27,393 bases of DNA from Soehngenia sp035406565 (GCA_035406565.1 DAONLG010000008.1:1-27393); one strand, 5' to 3'; shown: positions 8,826 through 16,916, counted from the first letter of the stretch. Numbers and translations: made by a program. Notes: a model not told the origin generated them from the letters alone.

Positions 8826-8847
8826 AAAAAAGCTACCTAAGCAGCTT
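8826..8847 (-). terminator. Terminator of selC (shared with the AlaX gene)
   Basis: On the minus strand AAGCTGC and GTAGCTT form a 7-bp stem (one G-U pair) with a TTAG loop, followed by six T. It lies 9 nt after the CCA end of tRNA-Sec. On the plus strand it may also stop the AlaX transcript, though the T-tract there is poor. Confidence 0.78.
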
Positions 8848-8855
8848 ATAAAAAG

Positions 8856-8952
8856 TGGCGGGAGTATGTGGGAATCGAACCCACCCAAGAGGCTCCTAAC
8901 CCCTCGCACTGGTTTTGAAGACCAGAGGGCACACCAGCACCCATCTACTCCC
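8856..8952 (-). tRNA. selC: tRNA-Sec (anticodon UCA)
   Basis: The 97-nt minus-strand RNA folds as a selenocysteine tRNA. The acceptor stem GGGAGTA pairs with TACTCCC, with discriminator G and an encoded CCA. The D-stem has 6 bp (GGGTGC with GTGCCC) around a 4-nt loop, a hallmark of tRNA-Sec. The anticodon loop CTTCAAA shows UCA, which reads UGA. A long variable arm (GAGG...CCTC) precedes the T-arm GTGGG-TTCGATT-CCCAC. SerRS charges it with serine, SelA converts that to selenocysteine, and SelB carries it to the ribosome. All three partner genes selA, selB and selD lie nearby. It has its own promoter and terminator. Confidence 0.97.
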
Positions 8953-8972
8953 AAGTATTTAAACACTTTATA

Positions 8973-9000
8973 AGTATAACATATTGCATTCACTTGTCAA
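8973..9000 (-). promoter_or_regulatory. Strong promoter of selC
   Basis: On the minus strand TTGACA (9000-8995), a 16-nt spacer and TATACT (8978-8973) lie about 20 nt upstream of the tRNA 5' end. A perfect palindrome, CACTTG-T-CAAGTG at 8991-9003, covers the -35 box. Confidence 0.85.
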
Positions 9001-9300
9001 GTGGTTCAAACCTTGTATTATGGTAGTTTATCTAATCAGGAATTAACGGTGCATGGTAATTATTATTATTTTTCATTATCTTTGTATCACCAATTTAAAG
9101 TTTTAATTTATGTAATTTTATTTTGTAGAAATCTCAAGCACAGAATTACTTTCTTCTTAAATAAACAACCTATATCTCAAGGTTGTTTATCGTACCGATT
9201 TGCAATATCCACTCTAAATTTAATGGTCTTATAATAATGCCAGTACTATAGATGTATCCATAAATTCACTCTTGTCAAAGTAAATATCAGTTATATAAAA
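9001..9300. other. Noncoding region between selC and the response regulator gene
   Basis: No convincing gene is present in this stretch. A 77-codon open frame on the plus strand (9001-9234) has no ribosome binding site and looks like chance. The region holds one strong hairpin (9161-9190) and an isolated TTGACA on the minus strand (9278-9273). The downstream end of the comEA-selDAB-regulator transcript must lie here. Confidence 0.6.
9161..9190 (-). terminator. Hairpin, probable 3' end of the comEA-selDAB operon
   Basis: ATAAACAACCT pairs perfectly with AGGTTGTTTAT (11 bp) around an 8-nt loop. On the minus strand it lies about 110 nt after the response regulator stop. The following TTTAAGAAG is a poor U-tract, so it may be a terminator-like or stabilising 3' structure. 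Confidence 0.5.
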
Positions 9301-10011
9301 TTATAGTGAATTATTAGAAATATTATTTTCCTTAAAATAATATCCCACTCCCCATTTAGTCATGATATACTGAGAATCTTTTGGATTGTCTTCTATTTTT
9401 TCTCTAATCCTTCGAATGTGAACATCAACTGTCCTCAAATCGCCATAATAAGCATAACCCCAGACTCGCTCTAATAGCTCTTCTCGTGTGAATATCTTCC
9501 CTGGATTAGATGCTAAGACATATATCAAATCAAATTCTTTACCTGTTAATGATATTTCTTGCCCTGATTTTGTTATTTTCCTGCCAATAGTAAATATTTT
9601 TATGTCAGATATTTCTATGACATCATTGTTATATTCAAATTTTATGTCAGATGTTCTTCTGAGTATAGCTTTAATTCGAGCTTTTAGTTCTAATATATTA
9701 AATGGTTTTACAAGATAATCATCGGCCCCATATTCAAAAGCTAAAATTTTTTTGATATCGTCGTCAACTCTAGAAATGAAGATTATTGGAATATTAGAGA
9801 AACTACGAACACTCTGACATATTGTTAAACCATTGGATTTCAATAACTGAAGTTCTGTTATTAATATATCATAATGTTTCTTTTCTATAAGTTCAATTAT
9901 GTTTTCACAATCAGAAAAAACATCTATTTGGAAGCTGTCTTGTTCAAAACTATATTTTAATGTTTTGGTAAAACTTATATCAGGATCTAATACTAAGATT
10001 CTATCACCCAT
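9301..10011 (-). CDS. Orphan OmpR/PhoB-family response regulator with atypical receiver domain
   Basis: This 236-residue regulator has a receiver domain (about 1-115) and a winged-helix DNA-binding domain (about 135-230) close in sequence to PhoB/WalR types. The conserved LTGKEFDL, VWGY and RTVDVHIRRIREKIE motifs are present. The receiver is degenerate: the phosphoacceptor position is Glu53 (ILITELQL) instead of Asp, and the second residue of the acidic pair is Pro10 (LDPD). The conserved Lys of VKPF and the Ser of FISR remain. Glu can mimic phosphorylated Asp, so the protein may be locked in an active state (inference). No histidine kinase is adjacent. It starts 14 nt after selB with GAGGTG upstream, so it is the last gene of the selenium operon. 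Confidence 0.9.
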   Translation of the reverse strand: MGDRILVLDPDISFTKTLKYSFEQDSFQIDVFSDCENIIELIEKKHYDILITELQLLKSNGLTICQSVRSFSNIPIIFISRVDDDIKKILAFEYGADDYLVKPFNILELKARIKAILRRTSDIKFEYNNDVIEISDIKIFTIGRKITKSGQEISLTGKEFDLIYVLASNPGKIFTREELLERVWGYAYYGDLRTVDVHIRRIREKIEDNPKDSQYIMTKWGVGYYFKENNISNNSL

Positions 10012-10025
10012 TTTTACACCTCAAT

Positions 10026-11939
10026 TTATTCTATTAAATATCTTTTGTCATCATCTCTCTTAGTTAATTTGATTTGATCAAAATGCTCAAGCATTGCTAT
10101 GGCAAATTTTCTATTTGTCTTCAGCAGATCTCTAAAAATTGGTACTGTTATAAATTCATTTACCTTTAGATAATCTCGCAAGACATTTTTTGCTGTTTCA
10201 TATTTACTGGAGCTTATTAAATATTCCTCTCCTAGTTTTATTATATCACCTTTGCTAATCATAAAGAAAACCAAGTTCTCTATTGTCTTTTTATCACATT
10301 TGATGTCAAGATTTAATATATCATCAATCTTAATTAAATTAAAACCTTCTTTATCCAAAATCTCAATGATTTTGTCTTTAATAATATTGTCTGAATCAGA
10401 CAAACTAGGTTCGTAGTCAGGAAGAGATAGTAAATCCCCGGATTGCTTTATCATTCTCTGATTAATTAGATACTCTATGATCATATCGCCTAGCTTCTGT
10501 TTGTTTTTGCCAAGGTATTTAGTCCTTATTTCTTCTTTAGGAATTCCATATTTCAAAGGATATTTCTTGTGAAAATCTTCTAATTCAACTTTTATTGAAT
10601 TAATTAAGTCATTTATTTTGCTCACATGTACTGGATATATTTCTTTATTTATTTCAAAGATAACAATCTTACCATCATCTTCTAATTTTTTTATTTCATT
10701 TATTATAGTTGTCTCTAATAAAGATAACTCAACAGCTATCTCTTTGGTATTATAGAATATATTCTTCTCGTTAACTAATATGTTTTCAATATGATCCAGA
10801 ATTGTACCTTCTTCTTTTAAAGCTAACTCTTCTATTATATCTTCGTCATATCTTTTTCTTTTACTAGGATTTGCAACTAATACTTCTCCTCCTCCAATGG
10901 TAAACATAGGTGAATAAAATCTTAAAATAAATCTATCTTTTGCTTTCGCAACTGTTTTTTCTTCAAGTCTCAGTTGTGCAAATGCTTCTTCTCCAGCCTC
11001 TAATAAATCCCTATCCAGCAGAACAATTCTGCACATTATTTCATCAGTGCCCAAGTAAAGTTTTAATCTTGTTCTATTTTCAATTGGTTTTTCTAAGTTT
11101 TTTAATAATTTAACTTTTACATCTAGCATCATGGTTTCTTTCATTGTACCTTTAGGAGCAATGCAATCTCCTCGGCTAATCTCATCTTTCTTTACATTGG
11201 CTAAATTTACAGCAACTCTTTGCCCTGCATATGCTACTTTTACATCTTTGTCATGAACCTGTAAATTTCTGATCTTTGTAATAATTGATTTTGGGTAGAT
11301 TTCAATCTCATCACCAACTTTTAATACACCACTCAATAACGTTCCAGTTACGACTGTCCCAAAACCTTGAATAGTAAATACTCTATCAATAGGCAATCTT
11401 GGTAGGTCATTAGTATCTTTTGTCTCAATTAAACTAGACAATCTATCTATTTCCTCAATAACTTCATTTAATCCAATTTTCTTAGTGCTAGAAACAGGGA
11501 TCATCTTTGAATTTTCAAGGAAAGTGCCCTTTGTGCTTTCCTTTATCTCTTCTTTAACTAATTCTAACCAGTCTTCATCTACTAAATCTGATTTAGTAAT
11601 GACAATAAAACCATTTTTCACACCAATTAAATCCAAAATAGCTAAATGTTCAATAGTTTGTGGCATAACCCCTTCATCTGCAGCTACTACAAATAATATT
11701 ATGTCTATTCCAATAACTCCAGCTAACATATTCCTGATAAATTTTTCATGTCCGGGTACATCTATTATACCTGCTCTCTGGCCACTTGGAAGATCAAAGT
11801 ATGTGAATCCCAGCTCTATAGAAATTCCTCTTTCCTTTTCTTCCTTTAATCTATCTGTTTCTCTACCTGTTAGCGCTTTTATTAAAGTTGTCTTGCCATG
11901 ATCTATGTGCCCAGCTGTACCAATAATGATATGATTCAT
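10026..11939 (-). CDS. selB: Selenocysteine-specific elongation factor SelB
   Basis: This 637-residue GTPase delivers Sec-tRNA-Sec to ribosomes at UGA codons marked by a SECIS hairpin. The N-terminal EF-Tu-like G domain shows GHIDHGKT (10-17), DVPGHE near 60 and TKSD near 115. The beta-barrel domains II and III follow. The C-terminal third contains the repeated winged-helix modules that bind SECIS RNA, less conserved as is usual. GGGGAG precedes the ATG. It lies 12 nt after selA and 14 nt before the response regulator. Its presence with selA, selD and selC shows that the organism decodes UGA as selenocysteine. Confidence 0.97.
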   Translation of the reverse strand: MNHIIIGTAGHIDHGKTTLIKALTGRETDRLKEEKERGISIELGFTYFDLPSGQRAGIIDVPGHEKFIRNMLAGVIGIDIILFVVAADEGVMPQTIEHLAILDLIGVKNGFIVITKSDLVDEDWLELVKEEIKESTKGTFLENSKMIPVSSTKKIGLNEVIEEIDRLSSLIETKDTNDLPRLPIDRVFTIQGFGTVVTGTLLSGVLKVGDEIEIYPKSIITKIRNLQVHDKDVKVAYAGQRVAVNLANVKKDEISRGDCIAPKGTMKETMMLDVKVKLLKNLEKPIENRTRLKLYLGTDEIMCRIVLLDRDLLEAGEEAFAQLRLEEKTVAKAKDRFILRFYSPMFTIGGGEVLVANPSKRKRYDEDIIEELALKEEGTILDHIENILVNEKNIFYNTKEIAVELSLLETTIINEIKKLEDDGKIVIFEINKEIYPVHVSKINDLINSIKVELEDFHKKYPLKYGIPKEEIRTKYLGKNKQKLGDMIIEYLINQRMIKQSGDLLSLPDYEPSLSDSDNIIKDKIIEILDKEGFNLIKIDDILNLDIKCDKKTIENLVFFMISKGDIIKLGEEYLISSSKYETAKNVLRDYLKVNEFITVPIFRDLLKTNRKFAIAMLEHFDQIKLTKRDDDKRYLIE

Positions 11940-11951
11940 TTTTTACTCCCC

Positions 11952-13358
11952 TTAAATATATTCGCAAGCGTTAATTATTGCTTTAATAACTATACTTTCT
12001 TCATCTTCTCTTATCGTTCTAAAATCAAATAGAATTTTATTCTTAAAAATTCTTGATATAATAGGTATTTCATAATTTCTTAAATTTCTTTCAAATTCTA
12101 CAATATTACCTTTGCGTAACTCTATTGATAAGCATTTTGTATTTAACTTTTCTAATGGTAAAGAACCACCACCAATTTCTGAAAAATCATCAACTATATC
12201 AAAAATAATTTCTTCTGATCTTATTTTTTGTTTTAGTACATCCATTACCCTTATAACTTGTTCTTCTATTTTATCTATGCTCTTAACGATCATACTTAGA
12301 GTTGGTACATTAGATATAGCTGTAGATTCATCTAAATAATACCTAAAAGTTGCTTCTAATGCAGATATAGTAAATTTATCCACTCTCAATGCTCTAGTCA
12401 ATGGGTTCTTTTTCATCTTATCGATTAATTCTTTCTTTCCCACGATAATACCTGCTTGAGGTCCCCCTAATAATTTATCCCCACTGAATGTTACAATATC
12501 AGCTCCATTTTTAATGCTATCTGATACAGTTGGTTCATAACTTATACCATACTTAGATAAGTCTATGAGAACTCCACTTCCTAAGTCTTCAATAAGCAAT
12601 ATTTTATCGTTTTTTAATTCTTTGAGTTCAGAAACTGGCACATCGCTCGTAAATCCAAGTATCTTATAGTTTGAAGTGTGAACTTTCATAATACATGAAG
12701 TTTCTTCATCTATTGCATTTTTATAATCCTCAAAATGAGTTTTATTTGTAGTGCCTACCTCTTTTAAAATGGCGCCACTCTGTTCCATAACTTCTGGAAT
12801 TCTAAAAGATCCACCAATTTCTATTAATTCTCCCCTTGAAACAATTACATTTTTATTTTTAGCAACAGTACTCAATACCAATAGTACTGCTGCAGCATTG
12901 TTGTTTACAACAAGAGCCGCTTCACCACCTGTTATTTGAGAAATAATCTTTTCTAGATGTGAATATCTTGAACCTCTTTTTCCTTTTTGTATATCGAATT
13001 CTAAATTAGAGTAGTTTGTGCTTATTTGCATTATGTTGTCAATTACATCAGAATTAAGTAATGATCTGCCTAAATTTGTATGAATTATTACTCCAGTTGC
13101 GTTTACAACTCGTCTTAAATTAAATTTATTTTTTTCCATACAATTATTAATTATATTTATAATCAATTCATTTAAGCTATTAATTATTCTTTTTTCATCC
13201 TCATCATTTTGTATTAATGCTCTAATCTTATTGATTTCTTCATTAATTGCTTCAATGACTATTTTCCTTGGCATTGTTTTCATAATCTCTAAAACTCTGT
13301 CATCTGTTAGAATTTCATCTACTTTTGGAATCATTTGATAGTATTTTTTATTGCTCAC
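11952..13358 (-). CDS. selA: L-seryl-tRNA(Sec) selenium transferase SelA
   Basis: This 468-residue PLP enzyme converts Ser-tRNA-Sec to Sec-tRNA-Sec using selenophosphate. The PLP-binding lysine is Lys295 within FSGDKLLGGPQAG, the signature of bacterial SelA. The conserved NATGVIIHTNLGRS (about 86-99) and VVNNNAAAVLL motifs are also present. Length matches E. coli SelA, including the N-terminal helical domain that binds tRNA-Sec. The start is GTG at 13358, preceded by GGGAG at suitable spacing. It lies 16 nt downstream of selD, within a tight selD-selA-selB run. Confidence 0.97.
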   Translation of the reverse strand: MSNKKYYQMIPKVDEILTDDRVLEIMKTMPRKIVIEAINEEINKIRALIQNDEDEKRIINSLNELIINIINNCMEKNKFNLRRVVNATGVIIHTNLGRSLLNSDVIDNIMQISTNYSNLEFDIQKGKRGSRYSHLEKIISQITGGEAALVVNNNAAAVLLVLSTVAKNKNVIVSRGELIEIGGSFRIPEVMEQSGAILKEVGTTNKTHFEDYKNAIDEETSCIMKVHTSNYKILGFTSDVPVSELKELKNDKILLIEDLGSGVLIDLSKYGISYEPTVSDSIKNGADIVTFSGDKLLGGPQAGIIVGKKELIDKMKKNPLTRALRVDKFTISALEATFRYYLDESTAISNVPTLSMIVKSIDKIEEQVIRVMDVLKQKIRSEEIIFDIVDDFSEIGGGSLPLEKLNTKCLSIELRKGNIVEFERNLRNYEIPIISRIFKNKILFDFRTIREDEESIVIKAIINACEYI

Positions 13359-13374
13359 TTGAACACTCCCTTCA

Positions 13375-14409
13375 CTAAATCACATGCAATATGTGCTCAT
13401 CTTTATTTTTTACTTCCCCTATTACTCTGTAGTCAATATCAAGGGATTTTAAATTATTTTCTAATTTAATCAGATCTTCTGCACTAACAGAGATTAATAA
13501 ACCTCCTGATGTTTGAGGGTCATACATAATGTCTTTTAAATATTGTTCAACTTCTTTTTCAAATATTACTTTCCCTCCAATATGCTTTTGATTATTATAT
13601 GCTCCAGCTGGGATTATACCCATATTAGCATATTCTCTAGCTTCTTCAATATAGTAAACGCTGCTACTGTAAATCAATATGCTCACATTGCTAGCTTCTG
13701 CCATCTCAAGAGCATGTCCTAATAATCCAAACCCAGTTATATCAGTTATACTATTAATTCCATCAATGCCTTCACAAGCATCCTTGGCATATTTGTTCAA
13801 TTTTGTCATGACATCAACACATTTCTCATATGCATTATCACTTGCAAGTTCACCTTTTATTGCAGTGTTGATTATTCCAACACCCAATGGTTTTGTAAGC
13901 ACTAAATAATCTCCTACTTGTGCATTGGCATTTGATTTAACTTTATCAGGATGAACAAAACCAGTTACAGATAGCCCATATTTTGGTTCATCATCTGAAA
14001 CACTATGCCCTCCTACTAATATTGCACCAGCTTCTTTTACTTTATCATAACCACCTCTTAATATCTCTGAGAGTATTTGGGGATCTAAGCAATCAGGAAA
14101 ACAAACTATATTCATTGCTAATGTAGGCTCTCCTCCCATAGCATAAACATCACTTAAAGAGTTAGTTGCAGCGATCTGACCAAAAGTATATGGATCGTCT
14201 ACAACAGGTGTAAAAAAATCTAAAGTTTGAATTATGGCCAATTCATCATTCACTTTATAAACTGCAGCATCATCAGATGTATCTATTCCAACCAACAATC
14301 TTTCATCATAAGTCTTAGGTAAATTGCTCAGAACCTGAGCTAATATATCGGGTCCGATTTTGGCCGCTCACCCTGAACTTTTTGTCAATTTTGTAAGTCT
14401 CTTATCCAT
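13375..14409 (-). CDS. selD: Selenide, water dikinase SelD, itself a selenoprotein (Sec14)
   Basis: SelD makes selenophosphate, the selenium donor for SelA, from selenide and ATP. The full protein is 344 residues from ATG 14409, which has GAGGTGAT just upstream and lies 11 nt after the comEA stop. Codon 14 is an in-frame TGA (14370-14368) inside SSG-U-AAKIGP. This matches the family's glycine-rich active-site loop, where the residue is Cys or Sec, followed by catalytic Lys17. A SECIS-like hairpin follows. Conventional calling starts at TTG 14298 and loses this whole segment. Later motifs such as TLDFFTPVVDDPYTFG are intact. The full selABCD set nearby argues that the UGA is read as Sec and is not a nonsense mutation. 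Confidence 0.95.
14326..14370 (-). promoter_or_regulatory. Sec UGA codon and bacterial SECIS element of selD
   Basis: The UGA is at 14370-14368. After 27 nt comes a perfect 6-bp stem, GCTCAG paired with CTGAGC, with a 3-nt loop GTT (14340-14326). The loop starts with G and lies 33 nt after the UGA. Both features fit the known bacterial SECIS rules of a small apical loop with an early G, about 16-37 nt from the UGA. Confidence 0.85.
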
Positions 14410-14420
14410 TTTATCACCTC

Positions 14421-15053
14421 TTAATTTGTAATTATAAATTCTTTGATGTCATTAAATTTCTTTTCACCAATACCACTTACATTCATGATATCTTCAATTT
14501 TATTAAATTTTGTAGTCTTTCTATATTCGATTATTCTATCTGCCAATGTAGTTCCAATGCCAGGTAATGACATTAATGCTTCTTTTGTACAAGTATTGAT
14601 GTCAATTTTATTTGAATTCACATTATCACTGTTTCCACTTAAATCCATATTAGAATTATCACCTTCAACAAAATTTGAATCTACATTTTCCCCAACTTTA
14701 GGTATGTATATCTTTTCTTCATCGACTATCTTTTTAGCTAAATTAATTTTATCTATATCAGCATCTTTAGTTAACCCACCTGCTAAATTAACTGCATCTA
14801 TTACCCTATCCCCAGTAAATAATTTATATATACCCGGCTGATATACTTGGCCGCTAATATGTACCATGATCTCCATAGGTAAATCTAGATCATTCTCCAC
14901 TTCAATTATTTCATCTGCATCATTTTCATTTGTAATTACCAATTCATTTACATCATTACTTCTGTTCGCAGGATTTAGAAGAAATATTGTCATTACTAAT
15001 AATATGCCAATAATCCCTGTTAATATCTTCTCTCTTTTACTAAAGTGATACAT
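14421..15053 (-). CDS. comEA: ComEA-type DNA-binding competence protein
   Basis: This 210-residue membrane-anchored protein binds incoming double-stranded DNA at the cell surface. It has an N-terminal membrane segment (about residues 10-27) and a SLBB domain (about 62-120, HISGQVYQPGIYKL). A low-complexity Asn/Ser/Asp linker follows. The C-terminal helix-hairpin-helix pair (about 148-208) carries INTCTKEALMSLPGIG and IMNVSGIGEKKF. AGGAGG lies 8 nt before the ATG. It is the first gene of a transcript that continues into selD. In most Firmicutes comEA is followed by comEB or comEC, not by selenium genes. Confidence 0.95.
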   Translation of the reverse strand: MYHFSKREKILTGIIGILLVMTIFLLNPANRSNDVNELVITNENDADEIIEVENDLDLPMEIMVHISGQVYQPGIYKLFTGDRVIDAVNLAGGLTKDADIDKINLAKKIVDEEKIYIPKVGENVDSNFVEGDNSNMDLSGNSDNVNSNKIDINTCTKEALMSLPGIGTTLADRIIEYRKTTKFNKIEDIMNVSGIGEKKFNDIKEFIITN

Positions 15054-15082
15054 ATTATTCTACCTCCTAAAGTTATATTAAT

Positions 15083-15088
15083 ATTATA
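15083..15088 (-). promoter_or_regulatory. Probable -10 box of the comEA-selDAB operon
   Basis: A perfect TATAAT is read on the minus strand about 30 nt upstream of the comEA start. The -35 region is weak (TTTAAT-like at 17 nt). Confidence 0.45.
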
Positions 15089-15154
15089 CTATTTAAAAGG
15101 AGATAATTAAATGATAATTATATCTTAAGAATATATGTATAAATTAAAGTTTTT

Positions 15155-15163
15155 TGATATAAT
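15155..15163 (+). promoter_or_regulatory. Extended -10 promoter of the carboxypeptidase gene
   Basis: TGATATAAT at 15155-15163 is a perfect extended -10 with no clear -35. An in-frame ATG at 15164 directly follows this box, so it cannot be in the transcript's translated part. This supports the downstream TTG start. Confidence 0.6.
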
Positions 15164-15193
15164 ATGAATAACATAAAAAATGGTGGTGATAAA

Positions 15194-16513
15194 TTGAAAA
15201 AACTTAAATTAGTGAGTAGTATGTTGATGATTATTATAATACTCTCTCAATATAGTTTCGCATCAGCTTCTTCATTATCGTCAACTGTCGAGAATGGGAA
15301 TGCTAATCTATTACATATTGGTGCAGAAGCAGCTATACTGATTGATTATGATTCCGGTCATATATTATATCAAAAAAATATACACGAAAAATTATATCCT
15401 GCAAGCACTACAAAGATGATGACAGCAATACTTGCTTTAGAAAATGGAAATCTAAGTGATTATGTAACTATAGATGAAGAAATTATTAAATTGACATACG
15501 GAAGCCATATAGCTCTTGATTATGGTGAAAAACTGACGTTGGAACAATTATTAAATGCAATGCTCATAGCTTCAGCAAATGATTGTGCTCTTGCCATTGC
15601 CAAACACATTGGAGGTAGCATCGATAATTTTGTAAAGATGATGAACGAAAAAGCCAAAGAGTTAGGAGCTGTTGATACAAATTTTGTCAATCCAAATGGT
15701 CTACATGATGATGATCATGTATCCTCAGCATATGATTTAGCTTTAATTGGAAAATATGCCATGCAATTTGATGAGTTCAGAAAAATTGTAACTAAGGTCA
15801 CTTATGAAATCCCTCCTACAAATGTAAAAACTGAAACAAGATATCTTAAGTTGACAAATAAATTATTGTTTAGTCAAGAAAAAGTTGAGATTGAAGGCAA
15901 GCTTATGCCAATTAAATACCCTTATGCATTAGGAGTTAAAACTGGATATACAAGTGAAGCAAAAAATTGTTTAGTTTCGTACGCAGAAAAAGATGGTCAA
16001 AAGTTATTAGCTGTAGTTTTGAAAGCTAATGGAAACGAAGTCTATCAGGATACAATTGAACTTCTTAATTATGGTTTTGAGAATTTTGAAAATGTAGTGT
16101 TTGGATACAAAGATCAATTTATAGATAACATACCTATTAAAGATGGATCAGTTCCATATGTAGCTGGCATTGTCGATAAAAACGTCTCTTTTCCTATTTC
16201 AAAGCAAGATGTTCAAAATGTCGAAAGAAAAACTGTTTTAAATGAAAATATAACTGCCCCTATTTCTCAAGGGCAAGTTATAGGAGAAATCCAATATTTA
16301 TTAAATGGAGAACTTTTAGGAAAAGCTAATATCATTTCTTCTACCGAGGTGAGTATAAACCCAAATAAAAAATTCCCTACAAATATTCTTCACAATTGGT
16401 ATTGGTTTGTCATAATATTCTATTTCATAAGAAGCCTATATAAAAAACACCAGAGAAAAAAGAAAAGAGATAGAAGAAAGGCAATGTTAGATATGAGTTA
16501 TGGTTCAAAATAA
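15194..16513 (+). CDS. D-alanyl-D-alanine carboxypeptidase (DacF/PBP5 family)
   Basis: This 439-residue low-molecular-weight penicillin-binding protein trims the terminal D-Ala of peptidoglycan stem peptides outside the membrane. A signal peptide spans about residues 1-25. The three active-site motifs are S71-T-T-K74, S127-A-N129 and K249-T-G251. A PBP5 C-terminal beta domain follows. The protein ends with a hydrophobic segment (NWYWFVIIFYFIRSL) and a strongly basic tail that likely anchors it. The TTG at 15194 is chosen because GGTGGTGAT lies just before it and the signal peptide begins KKLKL. The ATG 30 nt upstream sits at the promoter. It is monocistronic, divergent from comEA and convergent with ridA. 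Confidence 0.92.
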   Translation: MKKLKLVSSMLMIIIILSQYSFASASSLSSTVENGNANLLHIGAEAAILIDYDSGHILYQKNIHEKLYPASTTKMMTAILALENGNLSDYVTIDEEIIKLTYGSHIALDYGEKLTLEQLLNAMLIASANDCALAIAKHIGGSIDNFVKMMNEKAKELGAVDTNFVNPNGLHDDDHVSSAYDLALIGKYAMQFDEFRKIVTKVTYEIPPTNVKTETRYLKLTNKLLFSQEKVEIEGKLMPIKYPYALGVKTGYTSEAKNCLVSYAEKDGQKLLAVVLKANGNEVYQDTIELLNYGFENFENVVFGYKDQFIDNIPIKDGSVPYVAGIVDKNVSFPISKQDVQNVERKTVLNENITAPISQGQVIGEIQYLLNGELLGKANIISSTEVSINPNKKFPTNILHNWYWFVIIFYFIRSLYKKHQRKKKRDRRKAMLDMSYGSK

Positions 16514-16537
16514 AAAAGGGCTTAAAAGCCCTTTTTT
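16512..16537. terminator. Bidirectional terminator between the carboxypeptidase gene and ridA
   Basis: AAAAAAGGGCT and AGCCCTTTTTT form a strong self-complementary hairpin with T-runs on both strands. It overlaps both stop codons of the convergent genes. Confidence 0.92.
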
Positions 16538-16916
16538 ATAGAGTTGCTACAGCTTCGATTTCTATTAAGCCGCCTTTTGGTAATTTTGATACCTCAACTA
16601 AACTTCTTGCAGGTTTGTGTTCTGTAAAGTACTCCGCATATACTTCGTTTATTTTAGAAAAATCATCCATATTAGTTACATATACTGTCACTTTAATTAC
16701 TTTTTCAATGCTTGAGCCAGCCTCTTCGATTATTGATTTGACATTCTCTAAAGAAGTCTTAGTTGCAAGTTTTATGTCATCATTAACTAATTCGCCGGTA
16801 TTTGGATCTATTGGCAATTGACCTGATGTAAAAACTAAATTTCCAGCTACGATTCCTTGCGAATATGGTCCTATAGCTGCTGGTGCTTTTTCTGTACTGA
16901 TATAGCTTATTTCCAT
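16536..16916 (-). CDS. ridA: RidA-family enamine/imine deaminase
   Basis: This 126-residue protein has the normal length of the YjgF/YER057c/UK114 family, a cytosolic trimer. It hydrolyses reactive 2-aminoacrylate and related imines released by PLP enzymes. The signature residues are Arg104 in PARSLVEV, which binds the substrate carboxylate, and Glu119 in LIEIEAVA. The N-terminal APAAIGPYSQG motif is also typical. GGGGG lies about 9 nt before the ATG. It is the last gene of the obgE-to-ridA minus-strand run, 13 nt after rsfS, and ends at a strong terminator. Confidence 0.95.
   Translation of the reverse strand: MEISYISTEKAPAAIGPYSQGIVAGNLVFTSGQLPIDPNTGELVNDDIKLATKTSLENVKSIIEEAGSSIEKVIKVTVYVTNMDDFSKINEVYAEYFTEHKPARSLVEVSKLPKGGLIEIEAVATL

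Noticed and set aside
7596..8952. AlaX-type protein as a proofreader of Ser-tRNA-Sec because of its position next to selC
   Set aside because: AlaRS-type recognition relies on a G3-U70 pair, while this tRNA-Sec has G3-C70. The two genes are convergent with separate promoters, so adjacency alone is weak evidence.
9001..9234. 77-codon open frame on the plus strand between selC and the response regulator gene
   Set aside because: It has no ribosome binding site, no recognisable motif, and runs through a perfect 11-bp hairpin. It looks like a chance frame in A+T-rich DNA.
11485..11901. 138-codon open frame antisense to selB (and a similar 132-codon frame antisense to comEA at 14443-14841)
   Set aside because: Both lie fully inside well-supported genes on the other strand, with compositions expected from complementary codons and no start signals.
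14368..14370. In-frame TGA in selD as evidence of a pseudogene
   Set aside because: The UGA falls exactly at the active-site Cys/Sec position, a SECIS-like hairpin follows, and selA, selB and selC are all present and intact.
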